DNA from: Acidobacteriota bacterium
GTDB taxonomy: Bacteria > Acidobacteriota > Vicinamibacteria > Vicinamibacterales > SCN-69-37
NCBI GenBank assembly: GCA_947467605.1
Contig: CANIII010000023.1
Span: forward strand, 1 to 64,000
Direction of reading: 5' to 3'
Length of the DNA stretch: 64,000 nucleotides
Under the pieces are notes generated by a model that was given only the letters and a program-made list of their open reading frames with translations, was not told where the DNA came from and ran no database searches. This document shows positions 16,587 to 24,712 of this stretch, piece by piece. The position numbers and the translations under genes were made by a program. Positions within the stretch are counted from its first letter, which is position 1. Each line of letters opens with the position of its first letter.

Positions 16587-17689
16587 GAGTGAATAATACC
16601 GCGAGCTTTCCTCAGGAGCGCCCGGAGCGGCGCCGCGTTCGCGACATCGTACGGGGTGCGGCCCGCGTGGTCGATGCGGTAGACCTCGGCACCCGCGGCG
16701 ATCAACGCCTCGACCATCCGCGCATTGCCGCGTGACGCGGCCTGATGCAGCGCCGTCCAACCCACGGTCGTCGCCAGTGTCCGGGCGACGTCGTTGGTAC
16801 TTTCGGTGCCGATGTGGATCTCGACGTGACTCTCTTCAGGGTTCTGTTCCCGATTCGGGTCCGCGCCGTGCTTGAGCAGCCACAACGCCTGCGTGAACTG
16901 GCCCCAGCGAATCAGATCATTCAGCAACGGACGGCCTTCCGAGACGGTGGAGTTCACGTCCGCGCCAAATGCGAGCGCGGCGTTCGCCAGCGATTCGAAG
17001 CGATCGCCGCCGTTCCAGATCGCCGGCACCATCGCGCGCGTCGGATCGGCGCCGCGTCGCAACAGCAGCTCGAACATCTCGACGTGATGCGCTGATGCGG
17101 CAAAGTACACCGCGTCCACGTCATGGCCCCACGACTGGGTTCGCGCCTCCGGCTCCGCACCGGCGTTGAGGAGCGCCGTCGCAATCTCGATGAGTTGATG
17201 GCGCACCGCCGCATCTTCACGACCCATGCGCGATGCCGCCGCGCACTGCAGCGCGGTCAATCCGCCGGCATCACGATCGGTTGGCACCGTGAAGCGAGAC
17301 GCAATGGCACTCGTCACGGAGGCCACGTCGCCGAGCGCCGCCGATACGAAGACATCTATCTTTGCGCCGGCCTTCGTCAGCACATCCACGTACTCCTGCG
17401 ACCCGACGATGGCCGCGACCAGGATCGCGCGCGCCGGCGGCCAGGCGCCGAGCAGTTCCGGATCGGCGCCGTTCTTCAGCATCCACTTGAAACACGCAAT
17501 CTGTTGCGACGATGGCACGGTGGCGCGCGCGTGTGGCTTGGTCTGAATGAGCGCGTGCAGACCGCGATAGCCGCGGTGCGACGCGTTGAGGTCGCCACCC
17601 GCAGCGACAAGCTTCTTCAACTGGGGCAGGTCGGCCGCCTGAGCGGCGCCCACCATAAGCTTGGGGGAGGGGGTCTTTGACTTGGCCAT
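16583..17689 (-). CDS. Ankyrin-repeat protein
   Basis: Protein of 368 residues built from ankyrin repeats. Recognisable units include DLPQLKKLVAAGGDLNASHR, a GWTALHQAASRGNARMVEAL unit, and LIAAGAEVYRIDHAGRTPYD; the middle repeats (about residues 90-290) are degenerate. Such proteins mediate protein-protein contacts; the partner is not known. The ATG at 17689 shares one base with the rhodanese stop, and the protein then begins MAKSKTPSPKLMVGAAQAAD. An upstream in-frame extension would cover the rhodanese gene and is not real. No signal peptide, so probably cytoplasmic. Its tight fit between rhodanese and dipeptidase implies joint expression. Confidence 0.85.
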   Translation of the reverse strand: MAKSKTPSPKLMVGAAQAADLPQLKKLVAAGGDLNASHRGYRGLHALIQTKPHARATVPSSQQIACFKWMLKNGADPELLGAWPPARAILVAAIVGSQEYVDVLTKAGAKIDVFVSAALGDVASVTSAIASRFTVPTDRDAGGLTALQCAAASRMGREDAAVRHQLIEIATALLNAGAEPEARTQSWGHDVDAVYFAASAHHVEMFELLLRRGADPTRAMVPAIWNGGDRFESLANAALAFGADVNSTVSEGRPLLNDLIRWGQFTQALWLLKHGADPNREQNPEESHVEIHIGTESTNDVARTLATTVGWTALHQAASRGNARMVEALIAAGAEVYRIDHAGRTPYDVANAAPLRALLRKARGIIHS

Positions 17690-18480
17690 CAGGAAGGGCG
17701 CCGGACGACTTCCACCGGAACCTCCAGCCGATCGCCCCACTCTTTCCAGGAGCCGGTGTAGTTGCGAACGTTGGGGTAGCCCAGAATGCGCAACGCCAGA
17801 TACGCATGGGCGGCCCGATAGCCGCCCTGACAGTACGTCATCACTTCCTTGTCGGGCGTCACGCCCGCGGCCACATACATCTCGCGGAGTTCCTCGACCG
17901 GCTTGAATCGTCCATCGGCCTGCAAGTTGTTCGTCCACTCAAGATGCACCGCGCCGGGCACCGCTCCGCCGCGCGCCGCACGAACGGCTTCGCCGTAGTA
18001 CTCCGCATCACTGCGCGTGTCCACAATCGCCGTCTCGGGTTTGCCCAACTGCGAAAATACCTGTCGCCACGTCGCCAGCTTCGACGGATCCGGCGTGCCA
18101 TGCCACGTGCTTGGCTTGGGCGACACGCACTCAGTCGTCACAGGCCTTCCCGCTTTGGCCCACACATCGAAGCCGCCATCGAGCACCTGCACATGCGGAT
18201 GTCCGAGATACTCGAGAAACCAATGCGCCCGCGCCGCGCGCATGCCCGAGTCCTTCTCATAAACGACGACCGGCTGCGCCGGAGTGACACCACGCAACGA
18301 AAACAAATGGCCGATCATCCACATGAACGCCTTCAGCGGCGCGTCATCCGTGTCGATGAGGCTGAGTCCCCAGAGGTCGAGGTGCAGTGCACCCGGCAGA
18401 TGTCCCCGCGCAAAATCCTCCGCGGGACGCAAGTCGATGACCAAAGCGCTATCCGGAATCGTCGTCGTCAACGGGTGCAT
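17689..18480 (-). CDS. Two-domain rhodanese (sulfurtransferase)
   Basis: Protein of 263 residues with two rhodanese domains. The N-terminal domain (LVIDLRPAEDFARGHLPGAL) is the structural half; the C-terminal domain (TAIVDTRSDAEYYGEA) carries the active-site loop MTYCQGGYRAAHAY with the catalytic Cys. The GSWKEWG ending is typical of thiosulfate or 3-mercaptopyruvate sulfurtransferases. The loop CQGGYRA favours thiosulfate use, but the donor is not certain. It is the first gene of the minus-strand operon and is divergent from the membrane protein at 18540, with only 59 bases between starts. Confidence 0.88.
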   Translation of the reverse strand: MHPLTTTIPDSALVIDLRPAEDFARGHLPGALHLDLWGLSLIDTDDAPLKAFMWMIGHLFSLRGVTPAQPVVVYEKDSGMRAARAHWFLEYLGHPHVQVLDGGFDVWAKAGRPVTTECVSPKPSTWHGTPDPSKLATWRQVFSQLGKPETAIVDTRSDAEYYGEAVRAARGGAVPGAVHLEWTNNLQADGRFKPVEELREMYVAAGVTPDKEVMTYCQGGYRAAHAYLALRILGYPNVRNYTGSWKEWGDRLEVPVEVVRRPS

Positions 18481-18517
18481 AGACCGATTATCCGTTGAAT
18501 GCTCTTGACCTTATAGT

Positions 18518-18532
18518 CTTTGCACGACAAAG
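18518..18532. promoter_or_regulatory. Short inverted repeat in a divergent control region
   Basis: ctttg-cacga-caaag directly follows a tatagt hexamer (18512-18517) in the 59-base space between the rhodanese operon and the membrane-protein/winged-helix pair. It might be the binding site of the winged-helix regulator at 19159. Arms are only five bases, so chance is a real alternative. Confidence 0.25.
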
Positions 18533-18539
18533 TTAACGA

Positions 18540-19166
18540 GTGACCGACGTCAGTCGCGCGCTGGAGCAACTCGACGAGATCCACGGCCGGATGGCACGGG
18601 CCGAGGTGTATCGCGGGTGGCGATCAGTGCCCGTCGCGCTGTCAGGGGTTGCGGGAATCGTGGCCGCGTGGCTCCAGCCGGTCAGCGCATCGGGTCCAGC
18701 CGAGCCGCGCGGATGGGTCGTGTACTGGCTGAGCGTGGCGATGGTGGCGTTTGGGATCGGATGCGCGCACCTGATGTGGCGCTACCTCACCGAAGAGTCC
18801 ACCTCGGAGAAGCGGCGCACCCAAGAAGTCCTCGCGCAGTTTCTGCCCGCGCTGGGTGCCGCAGCCGTGATCACCGTGGCGGTGATGCGCGTCGACCCCA
18901 ACGAAGCGGGCCTGCTGCCCGGCCTCTGGGCCGCGTGCTTCAGCCTCGGGATCTTTGCGGCGCGACCGTTCCTGCCGACCGCATCTCTGGTCATTGCGAT
19001 GTACTACGCCGCGGCCGCTGTCGCGCTGCTCTGGCTCGCCCACGCGCTCACTGCGCAATCGGGATGGCTCGTCGGCGGCGTTTTCGCCGGAGGTCAACTG
19101 ATGGCAGCGGCAGTGTTGTATTGGAGTTTGGAACGACGGTCGATTGGGGATCTGAACGATGAGTGA
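18540..19166 (+). CDS. Integral membrane protein, function unknown, paired with a winged-helix regulator
   Basis: Protein of 208 residues from a GTG start. After a 25-residue helical N-terminus (ALEQLDEIHGRMARAEVYRG) it has about five to six membrane segments, for example VPVALSGVAGIVAAWL and LVIAMYYAAAAVALLWLA. No catalytic motif is visible. The stop overlaps the next gene by eight bases. Small membrane proteins coupled in this way to a short winged-helix (PadR/MarR-like) gene are common in Acidobacteria. The membrane protein may sense the signal or be the regulated target; neither is shown here. Confidence 0.75.
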   Translation: MTDVSRALEQLDEIHGRMARAEVYRGWRSVPVALSGVAGIVAAWLQPVSASGPAEPRGWVVYWLSVAMVAFGIGCAHLMWRYLTEESTSEKRRTQEVLAQFLPALGAAAVITVAVMRVDPNEAGLLPGLWAACFSLGIFAARPFLPTASLVIAMYYAAAAVALLWLAHALTAQSGWLVGGVFAGGQLMAAAVLYWSLERRSIGDLNDE

Positions 19167-19530
19167 TGGACGCTTTGCTTATGATGGCCTCGACCGCGTG
19201 CTGCACGAGAAGGCACGGCTCGGCATTCTGTCGTCCCTCGTGGCCAACAAAGACGGATTGAAATTCGGCGAACTGCGCGCGCTGTGCCAGTTAACCGACG
19301 GCAACCTCAGCCGCCATCTCGACACACTGCACGACGCCGGCTTGATTGAGATCTGGAAGGGGTTCGAAGGTCGTCGCCCCCAAACGGTGGTGCGGATGAC
19401 GAGCGAGGGGCGCAAACGCTTTGTCGCCTACCTCGAAGAACTGGAGCGTGTGATCAAGGATGCGCTCCCGAAAGCGTCTGGCGCGGCCGGACGCGCCAAG
19501 CCGCTGCCACCAGGCTTTCAGCCAGCCTGA
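19159..19530 (+). CDS. Winged-helix transcriptional regulator
   Basis: Protein of 123 residues that is almost entirely a winged helix-turn-helix domain (HTH_34-like). It shows LHEKARLGILSSLVANKDGL, a recognition-helix region LTDGNLSRHLDTLHDAGLIE, then the wing (GRRPQTVVRMTSEGRKRFVA) and a C-terminal dimerisation helix. It probably controls its own operon, including the membrane protein whose gene it overlaps by eight bases. The 3' end runs 13 bases into the convergent metallo-hydrolase gene. Confidence 0.85.
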   Translation: MSDGRFAYDGLDRVLHEKARLGILSSLVANKDGLKFGELRALCQLTDGNLSRHLDTLHDAGLIEIWKGFEGRRPQTVVRMTSEGRKRFVAYLEELERVIKDALPKASGAAGRAKPLPPGFQPA

Positions 19531-20267
19531 CGGTCTTCGTCGATCTTTTCAAGATGCGCGATCACGGTCTGCTCCGCAAACGGCAGTAGGGTCGGCGGCA
19601 GGCCCTCGTAGATCTTCGCCACCATCACCGCCGGATCGGTCACCCCCTGCGTGAGACACGCGAGTACCTGCGCCTCGCGCAAGAGTCGATGCTCGATCAC
19701 CGCATTGATGCGGTCGCGTGGCCGATCAATCACCGGTCCGTGGCCCGGCAGTATTCGCGCGGCATCCAGATCCCGCAGTCGCCCGAGTGACGCGAGATAC
19801 GCGCGCATATCGCCGCCTTTCGACCGCGACGGCACCAGCACAGTGGTACCGATGATGACCATGTCGCCGGCAAACAGATCACCGCGAACATCGTCATAGA
19901 GACACACGTGATCGATCGCGTGCCCGGGTGTGCAGAGCACGCGCAATGTGCCGCCGCCCACGTCAATGACCTCGCCCTCGCGCAGAGGCGACCATCCGTC
20001 GGTGACGACGCTGTCTGGAAAGTTTTTGCTCACGCGCACATCCGGCCAGCGCGCGCGAATGGCCGGTACGCCTGCGGAGTGGTCGGAGTGCCCGTGTGTG
20101 ACGATGACGTGCGAGAGAGCGCGGCCGTCAAGCGCCAGGGTGACCGCATCGAGATGCTCAGCGCTACCGATGCCGGCGTCGATCAAGGTTGTGCCGATCA
20201 AGTACGTGTTGTTGCCGCGCCCCGTCAGGACGCCGGGATTGCACGCGTGAATGAGCTGCGGCGTCAC
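19518..20267 (-). CDS. MBL-fold metallo-hydrolase (LACTB2-like)
   Basis: Protein of 249 residues with the metallo-beta-lactamase signature VIVTHGHSDHSAGVP (HxHxDH, about residues 55-69), the third-ligand His in CTPGHAIDHVCLY, the Asp in FAGDMVIIG, and the last His in LPGHGPVID. The C-terminal helical part (VIEHRLLREAQVLACLTQG) matches the LACTB2/RNase-Z-like hydrolase group. The substrate (nucleic acid, thioester or lactone) is not decided by sequence. Its start overlaps the stop of the beta-barrel gene upstream on the same strand by four bases, so it may be the last gene of the LolA-RND-barrel operon. Confidence 0.85.
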   Translation of the reverse strand: MTPQLIHACNPGVLTGRGNNTYLIGTTLIDAGIGSAEHLDAVTLALDGRALSHVIVTHGHSDHSAGVPAIRARWPDVRVSKNFPDSVVTDGWSPLREGEVIDVGGGTLRVLCTPGHAIDHVCLYDDVRGDLFAGDMVIIGTTVLVPSRSKGGDMRAYLASLGRLRDLDAARILPGHGPVIDRPRDRINAVIEHRLLREAQVLACLTQGVTDPAVMVAKIYEGLPPTLLPFAEQTVIAHLEKIDEDRQAG

Positions 20268-21436
20268 TTGAGGAAATATCGCACACGGGCCATCACGAAG
20301 TCGCGCCCGGCGAATCTCGAGATGGTGTCGTCACCCGTGCCCACAAACATAGCGGCCGTGGCCTCGATCGCCACGCGGTCGCTCGCTTTCCAGCTCACGA
20401 CGCCGCGCATGAAGCCGGAACGATCGGCGGGATTGACCACGGCAAACGCACGCGCCAACCACTGGTCACGATGAAACGACCGCTCCACTGACCCGACGAC
20501 GTTCGTGTTCGCGCGGGCGACGGCCGTCGCACTGGCAACGTCGCGGTGCACGAGGACGCTGCCGAAGACGCGATACGCGCCCGTCTTGCGGTCCACGCCG
20601 GCGCCGATGTCGAACGAGGCGTCCTTGAACCACGCCACCTCGCCACGCCAGGCCCATGGGCCCGTGACGGTCTCGGCATCGGCCGCCAGCATCGTGAATC
20701 GCGGAAATCGTTCCACCAATTCACCCACGAGCGGTTGACCGGCGCGCGGTGGGATCGTGGGCTCGAACGACACGTCGCCGAAACCATGAAACCCGCGATA
20801 CACCGACGCCGACACATCGACGCGGCCCAGCGTCGCCGACAATTGCCCGCCTCCCTGAACATGGCGCCATCGCGTCGAGGGTTCAACGCGCGTCACACCG
20901 ACAACCACGGTGCCGGCTGGCAGCACCGCGTCGTTTTCCAGATTGAACGGCGACGACGGCTCGTCGAGTGAGTCGAAGTGACTGCGTCGAAAGAACGGCA
21001 CGACGACGCCTTCAAGCGTTACCGTCGGCGAGAGAAAGAGTCGACCGCGAGCAAACGCCACCGGCAGCCGCGCTTCGGCGCGGCCGTCGAGAAAGAACCG
21101 AGCGGTGTCGATCGGGTTGATCACATCCGACGGCTGCACCTCGTCGAGGCGACCCCAGGCCAATCGTCCATAGCCTGCGCGCAGATCGGCGCGTGCTCCG
21201 CCGACTTCGATCCACGCTTCGCGCGCATCCGCGTCGAACGCATTCACCCGGCCCGATGGCCCACCCGCGATGCGTCGACGCGCGACCAGCGCTTCGGCGA
21301 CACCCTCGAGGTGGATCCGCGCGCTGGGCGACAGCTCCATCGTGCCGCTCACGCTGACGCGCGGCCGCAACTCATCCGCGTGCTGTTTCGGCAGCGTCTG
21401 TGCGGCCAGCATGAACGCGATGATCCAGCCGTTCAC
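20264..21436 (-). CDS. Outer-membrane beta-barrel protein linked to an RND transporter (DUF1302-like)
   Basis: Protein of 390 residues. The GTG at 21436 overlaps the RND gene stop (GTGA), follows ggtgggg, and gives a signal peptide (NGWIIAFMLAAQT). The rest is alternating beta strands ending in VMARVRYFLK. The segment GRLAWGRLDEVQPSDVINPI recalls the GR..W.....L...DV.NP signature of DUF1302/alginate-export-like barrels, which sit beside MMPL-type RND transporters and LolA-like proteins in other bacteria. It is therefore likely the outer-membrane part of a lipid or hydrophobe export route. Family assignment is tentative. Confidence 0.6.
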   Translation of the reverse strand: MNGWIIAFMLAAQTLPKQHADELRPRVSVSGTMELSPSARIHLEGVAEALVARRRIAGGPSGRVNAFDADAREAWIEVGGARADLRAGYGRLAWGRLDEVQPSDVINPIDTARFFLDGRAEARLPVAFARGRLFLSPTVTLEGVVVPFFRRSHFDSLDEPSSPFNLENDAVLPAGTVVVGVTRVEPSTRWRHVQGGGQLSATLGRVDVSASVYRGFHGFGDVSFEPTIPPRAGQPLVGELVERFPRFTMLAADAETVTGPWAWRGEVAWFKDASFDIGAGVDRKTGAYRVFGSVLVHRDVASATAVARANTNVVGSVERSFHRDQWLARAFAVVNPADRSGFMRGVVSWKASDRVAIEATAAMFVGTGDDTISRFAGRDFVMARVRYFLK

Positions 21437-23784
21437 GCCGACCCCACCTTCACGCGCGCACGGCGTTTGGCATGCACCGCGTCGGCGCCAAAGAGCCCCG
21501 GCAGCAACATGATCGTGGCCGGCAGAATGAAGATCTCCGCCAGAAACGCGACAGCCATCGTGAGCCCAAGCAGCGCACCAAACCACGCCGTCGGCTTGTA
21601 CTCAGAAAACGCCAGCACCGCAAACGCCGTGCTGTTGATGAGCGCCGTTGTCAGCGACGCGCGACCTTCGCTGGCCGTCGCTTCTTCGATCGCGTCCTGC
21701 GAATTCATTCCACCGGCGGTATCCCGACGGAATCGACTGATGAAATGAATCGTGTCGTCGTCAACGACACCGAGCGCGACCGAGGCGAGCATGATGGTCG
21801 CCACATTGAGTGAGATGTTGGCCCAGCCCATGACGCCGAATACCGCGAGCACGGGAAACAGGTTGGGGATGATGGCCAGGAGACCGAAGCGCCACGACCG
21901 GAAGATGATGAAGATCACGGCGAAGACCGTGACAAATGCCGTCGCGAAGCTGCTGATCTGCGACACCACGAGGTAGTGATCCAGCGTGCTGAAGAGCCGA
22001 CCCGATCCGGTGACCGTTGGCGTGACCAGCGACCCCGCGAAGATTTCGTTGGCACGACGCTCGGCCACGCGAATCTGCTCAAACACCAGATCCGAACTCA
22101 TGGACGCGAGCTTGACGCTGATCTGCGCCTTGGAGAAATCGCTCGCGGTGACGCGTTCGAGCTCGACACGCCCCTCGTCGGCCAGACCGAAGACGAACAG
22201 CTCCTGCGCGATGACGGACGGGTCGTCCGAGACCTGCGCCACACGGGCCGCGCCAGCTGCGCCACCGACACCCAACTCGCGGTCGACGCGCTTCACGTAG
22301 TCGACGACCGACGACACCTTGCGCACGTACGGCAATCGCTCCAGCTCGCGCGAGAGCTGGTCCATGCGCTTCAGCGTGTCGGGTTGCTTGATGGCATCCG
22401 GCGGCCCTTCAAGCAGGACCTGAAAGTTATAGATGCCCGCGAGCTTTGTGTCGATCACGGCCGCCGATGTCGATAGCGGATGTGACTTCGCAAAGAAGTT
22501 GATGTGATTGGTGTCCACATGCAGCTTCGTGAGCCCGAAGCCGGCGATCGCAGTAATCACGGTCGCCACCGCCATCACGCGCCAGGGATTGCGCGACGAG
22601 AACCGCCCGATCCAGCGCATCGGCGCGGAAAACCACGTTTCCTGGGGCGCCTCGGCCGTCACCTCGTCGAGCCAGCCGAGCATGGTCGGCACAAGCACGA
22701 TCGACAGCGCGAAGTCGACCATGATGCCGATCGCCGACCCGATGCCGAACTGTTGCACCGCCACGATGTTGGTCGTGCAGAGCGACAACATGCCGAGCGC
22801 CGTCGTGCCGCTGGCGCCCAGCAACGGCGCAAACAGATTCGCGACGGTCGATCTAAACGCGGCCTCCTTGCTGCCGTGCCGGCGCTCGTGGTCGAAGTGT
22901 TGCAGGATGTGCACGTCGTCAGCGATCGCCAAGACGACAATGAGCGGCACGAGCATGCTGCTGAGGACGTTGTAGCTGAAGCCGAGGAGGCTGTAGAGAC
23001 CGAGCGACCACAACACGCTGATCAGCACGGCGACCAACGTCAGCAGCGTCTTCTTCCAGGAACGGAAGAGGAGGTAGATCGCCAGCATCGTGACGAGGAA
23101 GATCGGTGGCGTGAAGACGCGCTGGTTGTCGAGCGTGACCCGGTTGTAGGCTTCGGTGATCTCGAGGCTGCCGTTCAGATGTGCTTTGAACTCCGTCGGG
23201 GTCCGCCGTGAGACGATGCCTTCAATCTCAGCCAGCACTTGCGGGCGCACCGTGTCGATCTTGGCTTCGTCGAAAAACACGATGATCGCGGCGGTGGTGC
23301 CGTCTTCCGAGATGAGATCGCCGCGCAGGAGTTCGTCGCCGAGTGCGCGCGCACCGACTTCTGCCGGTGTCTTTCGACCGAGGTCCTTGAAGAGACGGCG
23401 CACATCAAGCCCGCCATCGTCACCGGGGGTGGCCGGGAGGGCGTCGATGACCGTTGCCGTCGCGAGGCTGCTGACGCGCTGAACGGTGTTGACCTTCTCG
23501 ATGTCTGCGGTCAGCGCCTCGACCAGCTGGAGGCCGTCCGCGCTCAGCAGACGGTCGCGTGTCGGCGCCTCAATCGCGATGATCAGCGTGCGTGTACCGC
23601 CGAACTCGTCTCGAAAGCGCGCGTAGTCCTTGTAGATCGGATCCTTGACCGAAAACCAGGCGGTCAGGTCGTTGTCGATCTTGGTGATGTTGGCGCTCGG
23701 TACAAACGCGACCGCGCCGATGACGATGATCGTGGTGAGCACGCGGCGCCAGCGCCAGATGAAGGCGGCAATGGCCTGGCTCAC
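21433..23784 (-). CDS. MMPL/RND-superfamily transporter (hydrophobe or lipid exporter)
   Basis: Inner-membrane protein of 783 residues with two matching halves: one membrane helix, a large periplasmic loop, then five to six helices in each half. The RND proton-relay-type motifs are in the fourth helix region of each half: LVVLAIADDVHILQHFDHER, and VALGVVDDDTIHFISRFRRD. The long first loop (KIDNDLTAWFSVKDPIYKDY) matches the MMPL/patched branch rather than tripartite drug pumps. It is coupled at both ends (GTGA overlaps) to a LolA-like and a barrel gene, which makes movement of a lipid or lipoprotein-like cargo across the envelope the best guess. The cargo is unknown. Confidence 0.88.
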   Translation of the reverse strand: MSQAIAAFIWRWRRVLTTIIVIGAVAFVPSANITKIDNDLTAWFSVKDPIYKDYARFRDEFGGTRTLIIAIEAPTRDRLLSADGLQLVEALTADIEKVNTVQRVSSLATATVIDALPATPGDDGGLDVRRLFKDLGRKTPAEVGARALGDELLRGDLISEDGTTAAIIVFFDEAKIDTVRPQVLAEIEGIVSRRTPTEFKAHLNGSLEITEAYNRVTLDNQRVFTPPIFLVTMLAIYLLFRSWKKTLLTLVAVLISVLWSLGLYSLLGFSYNVLSSMLVPLIVVLAIADDVHILQHFDHERRHGSKEAAFRSTVANLFAPLLGASGTTALGMLSLCTTNIVAVQQFGIGSAIGIMVDFALSIVLVPTMLGWLDEVTAEAPQETWFSAPMRWIGRFSSRNPWRVMAVATVITAIAGFGLTKLHVDTNHINFFAKSHPLSTSAAVIDTKLAGIYNFQVLLEGPPDAIKQPDTLKRMDQLSRELERLPYVRKVSSVVDYVKRVDRELGVGGAAGAARVAQVSDDPSVIAQELFVFGLADEGRVELERVTASDFSKAQISVKLASMSSDLVFEQIRVAERRANEIFAGSLVTPTVTGSGRLFSTLDHYLVVSQISSFATAFVTVFAVIFIIFRSWRFGLLAIIPNLFPVLAVFGVMGWANISLNVATIMLASVALGVVDDDTIHFISRFRRDTAGGMNSQDAIEEATASEGRASLTTALINSTAFAVLAFSEYKPTAWFGALLGLTMAVAFLAEIFILPATIMLLPGLFGADAVHAKRRARVKVGSA

Positions 23785-24584
23785 TTGATGACCTTCTCAA
23801 GCTCCCGCCGGGTGAACGCGTCATCGGTGAGGCCGACGTCGTACTCCGCCTTCTCCACCGTCAGCTCCGTGCGGGTCTTCTGGCCGACGTCCTGCATGCG
23901 CATCGACGTTACGGTCCAGTACTTGCCGACCCGTTCCACGCGCGTCGCATCGAAGACCTTCTGAATATCACCGCGCTTGCCATAGATGTCAGCGTGGGTG
24001 ACGACGAAGGTGTCTTTGCGAATCGTGGAGATCACACGTGGGAAGCGCGCGCCGGCATTGCGGGCACGCGACTCGAGCGTGTAGGACGCGCCGTTGTCGG
24101 CCGTGTCGTTGACGAGGGTGTAGGTGTAGTCGTCGAAGGCGCGGCCGCCGATGTCTTCGTACGTGAAGTCGCTACCGACGAAACTTTCCTGCGCTTCGCT
24201 GCCGGCAATGCGCCGCACGCGGGCGAGCGAGGGCAGGTACAGAAATCGCTCAGCGTCGGCACCCGGGTGTTCCCACACGAGAAACGCGGTGCCGGCGATG
24301 TCCGCAGGGTAGGTGAAGCGTGTGAGCGACTTGTCACCGGACGGTGCCTTCTTCGAGAGCACCGTCAGTGCGCGCTCGCGCGCGCGGTCCTGACGGTCGA
24401 AGAGTTTCATTTTGAAGGTGACGCGGCCGTCGCGGCCGGTGTCGCGCTGATCGGAGTGGCGCGCGACCCACTCGCCTTGTGCTTGCGGTGAACCTGCGGG
24501 GAGCGTCCCCACCTCTTGCTGAATGGCGATCCCGGGCTCGGCCTTCAGGAAGAGTGTGAGGAAGACGATTAGGAGGCGAGACAT
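23781..24584 (-). CDS. LolA-like outer-membrane lipoprotein-sorting protein
   Basis: Periplasmic protein of 267 residues; the ATG at 24584 gives a signal peptide (MSRLLIVFLTLFLKAEPGIA). The body is the LolA-like fold with the typical run FVGSDFTYEDIGGRAFDDYT, after ERFLYLPSLARVRRIAG. A hydrophobic cup of this kind carries acyl chains. Genes of this family are regularly coupled to MMPL-type RND transporters, as here, suggesting that the two pass a lipidic cargo. It is the first gene of the operon, about 80 bases downstream of a good promoter with a CRP-like palindrome in its spacer. In-frame sequence upstream of 24584 includes promoter bases and is not coding. Confidence 0.82.
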   Translation of the reverse strand: MSRLLIVFLTLFLKAEPGIAIQQEVGTLPAGSPQAQGEWVARHSDQRDTGRDGRVTFKMKLFDRQDRARERALTVLSKKAPSGDKSLTRFTYPADIAGTAFLVWEHPGADAERFLYLPSLARVRRIAGSEAQESFVGSDFTYEDIGGRAFDDYTYTLVNDTADNGASYTLESRARNAGARFPRVISTIRKDTFVVTHADIYGKRGDIQKVFDATRVERVGKYWTVTSMRMQDVGQKTRTELTVEKAEYDVGLTDDAFTRRELEKVIK

Positions 24585-24669
24585 GCGTCTTACGCTGGTT
24601 AACGGTCCCTGGGGAAAGGGAACCGCGAGGGTCGACTTACGTTGTGTGAGCCCGGGATCTCCGAGACGA

Positions 24670-24698
24670 ATTATGTGAACACTTTCACAGCGGGTCAA
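24670..24698 (-). promoter_or_regulatory. Sigma-70-type promoter of the LolA-RND-barrel operon
   Basis: On the minus strand ttgacc (24698-24693) is separated by exactly 17 bases from cataat (24675-24670). The predicted transcript would start near 24663 and have a leader of about 80 bases before the ATG at 24584. Spacing and hexamers are both close to consensus. Confidence 0.65.
24674..24689. promoter_or_regulatory. Perfect CRP/FNR-superfamily-type operator inside the promoter
   Basis: tgtgaacactttcaca contains tgtga-N6-tcaca, exactly the consensus of the E. coli CRP site, and the palindrome extends one base further into each side of the N6 (tgtgaa-cact-ttcaca). It fills the promoter spacer and touches the -10 element, a position expected for repression of the minus-strand operon. 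It also lies 24 bases before the plus-strand AsmA start. No CRP-like gene is in the window, so the binder is unknown. Confidence 0.6.
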
Positions 24699-24712
24699 GG
24701 AATATCCTGCCT

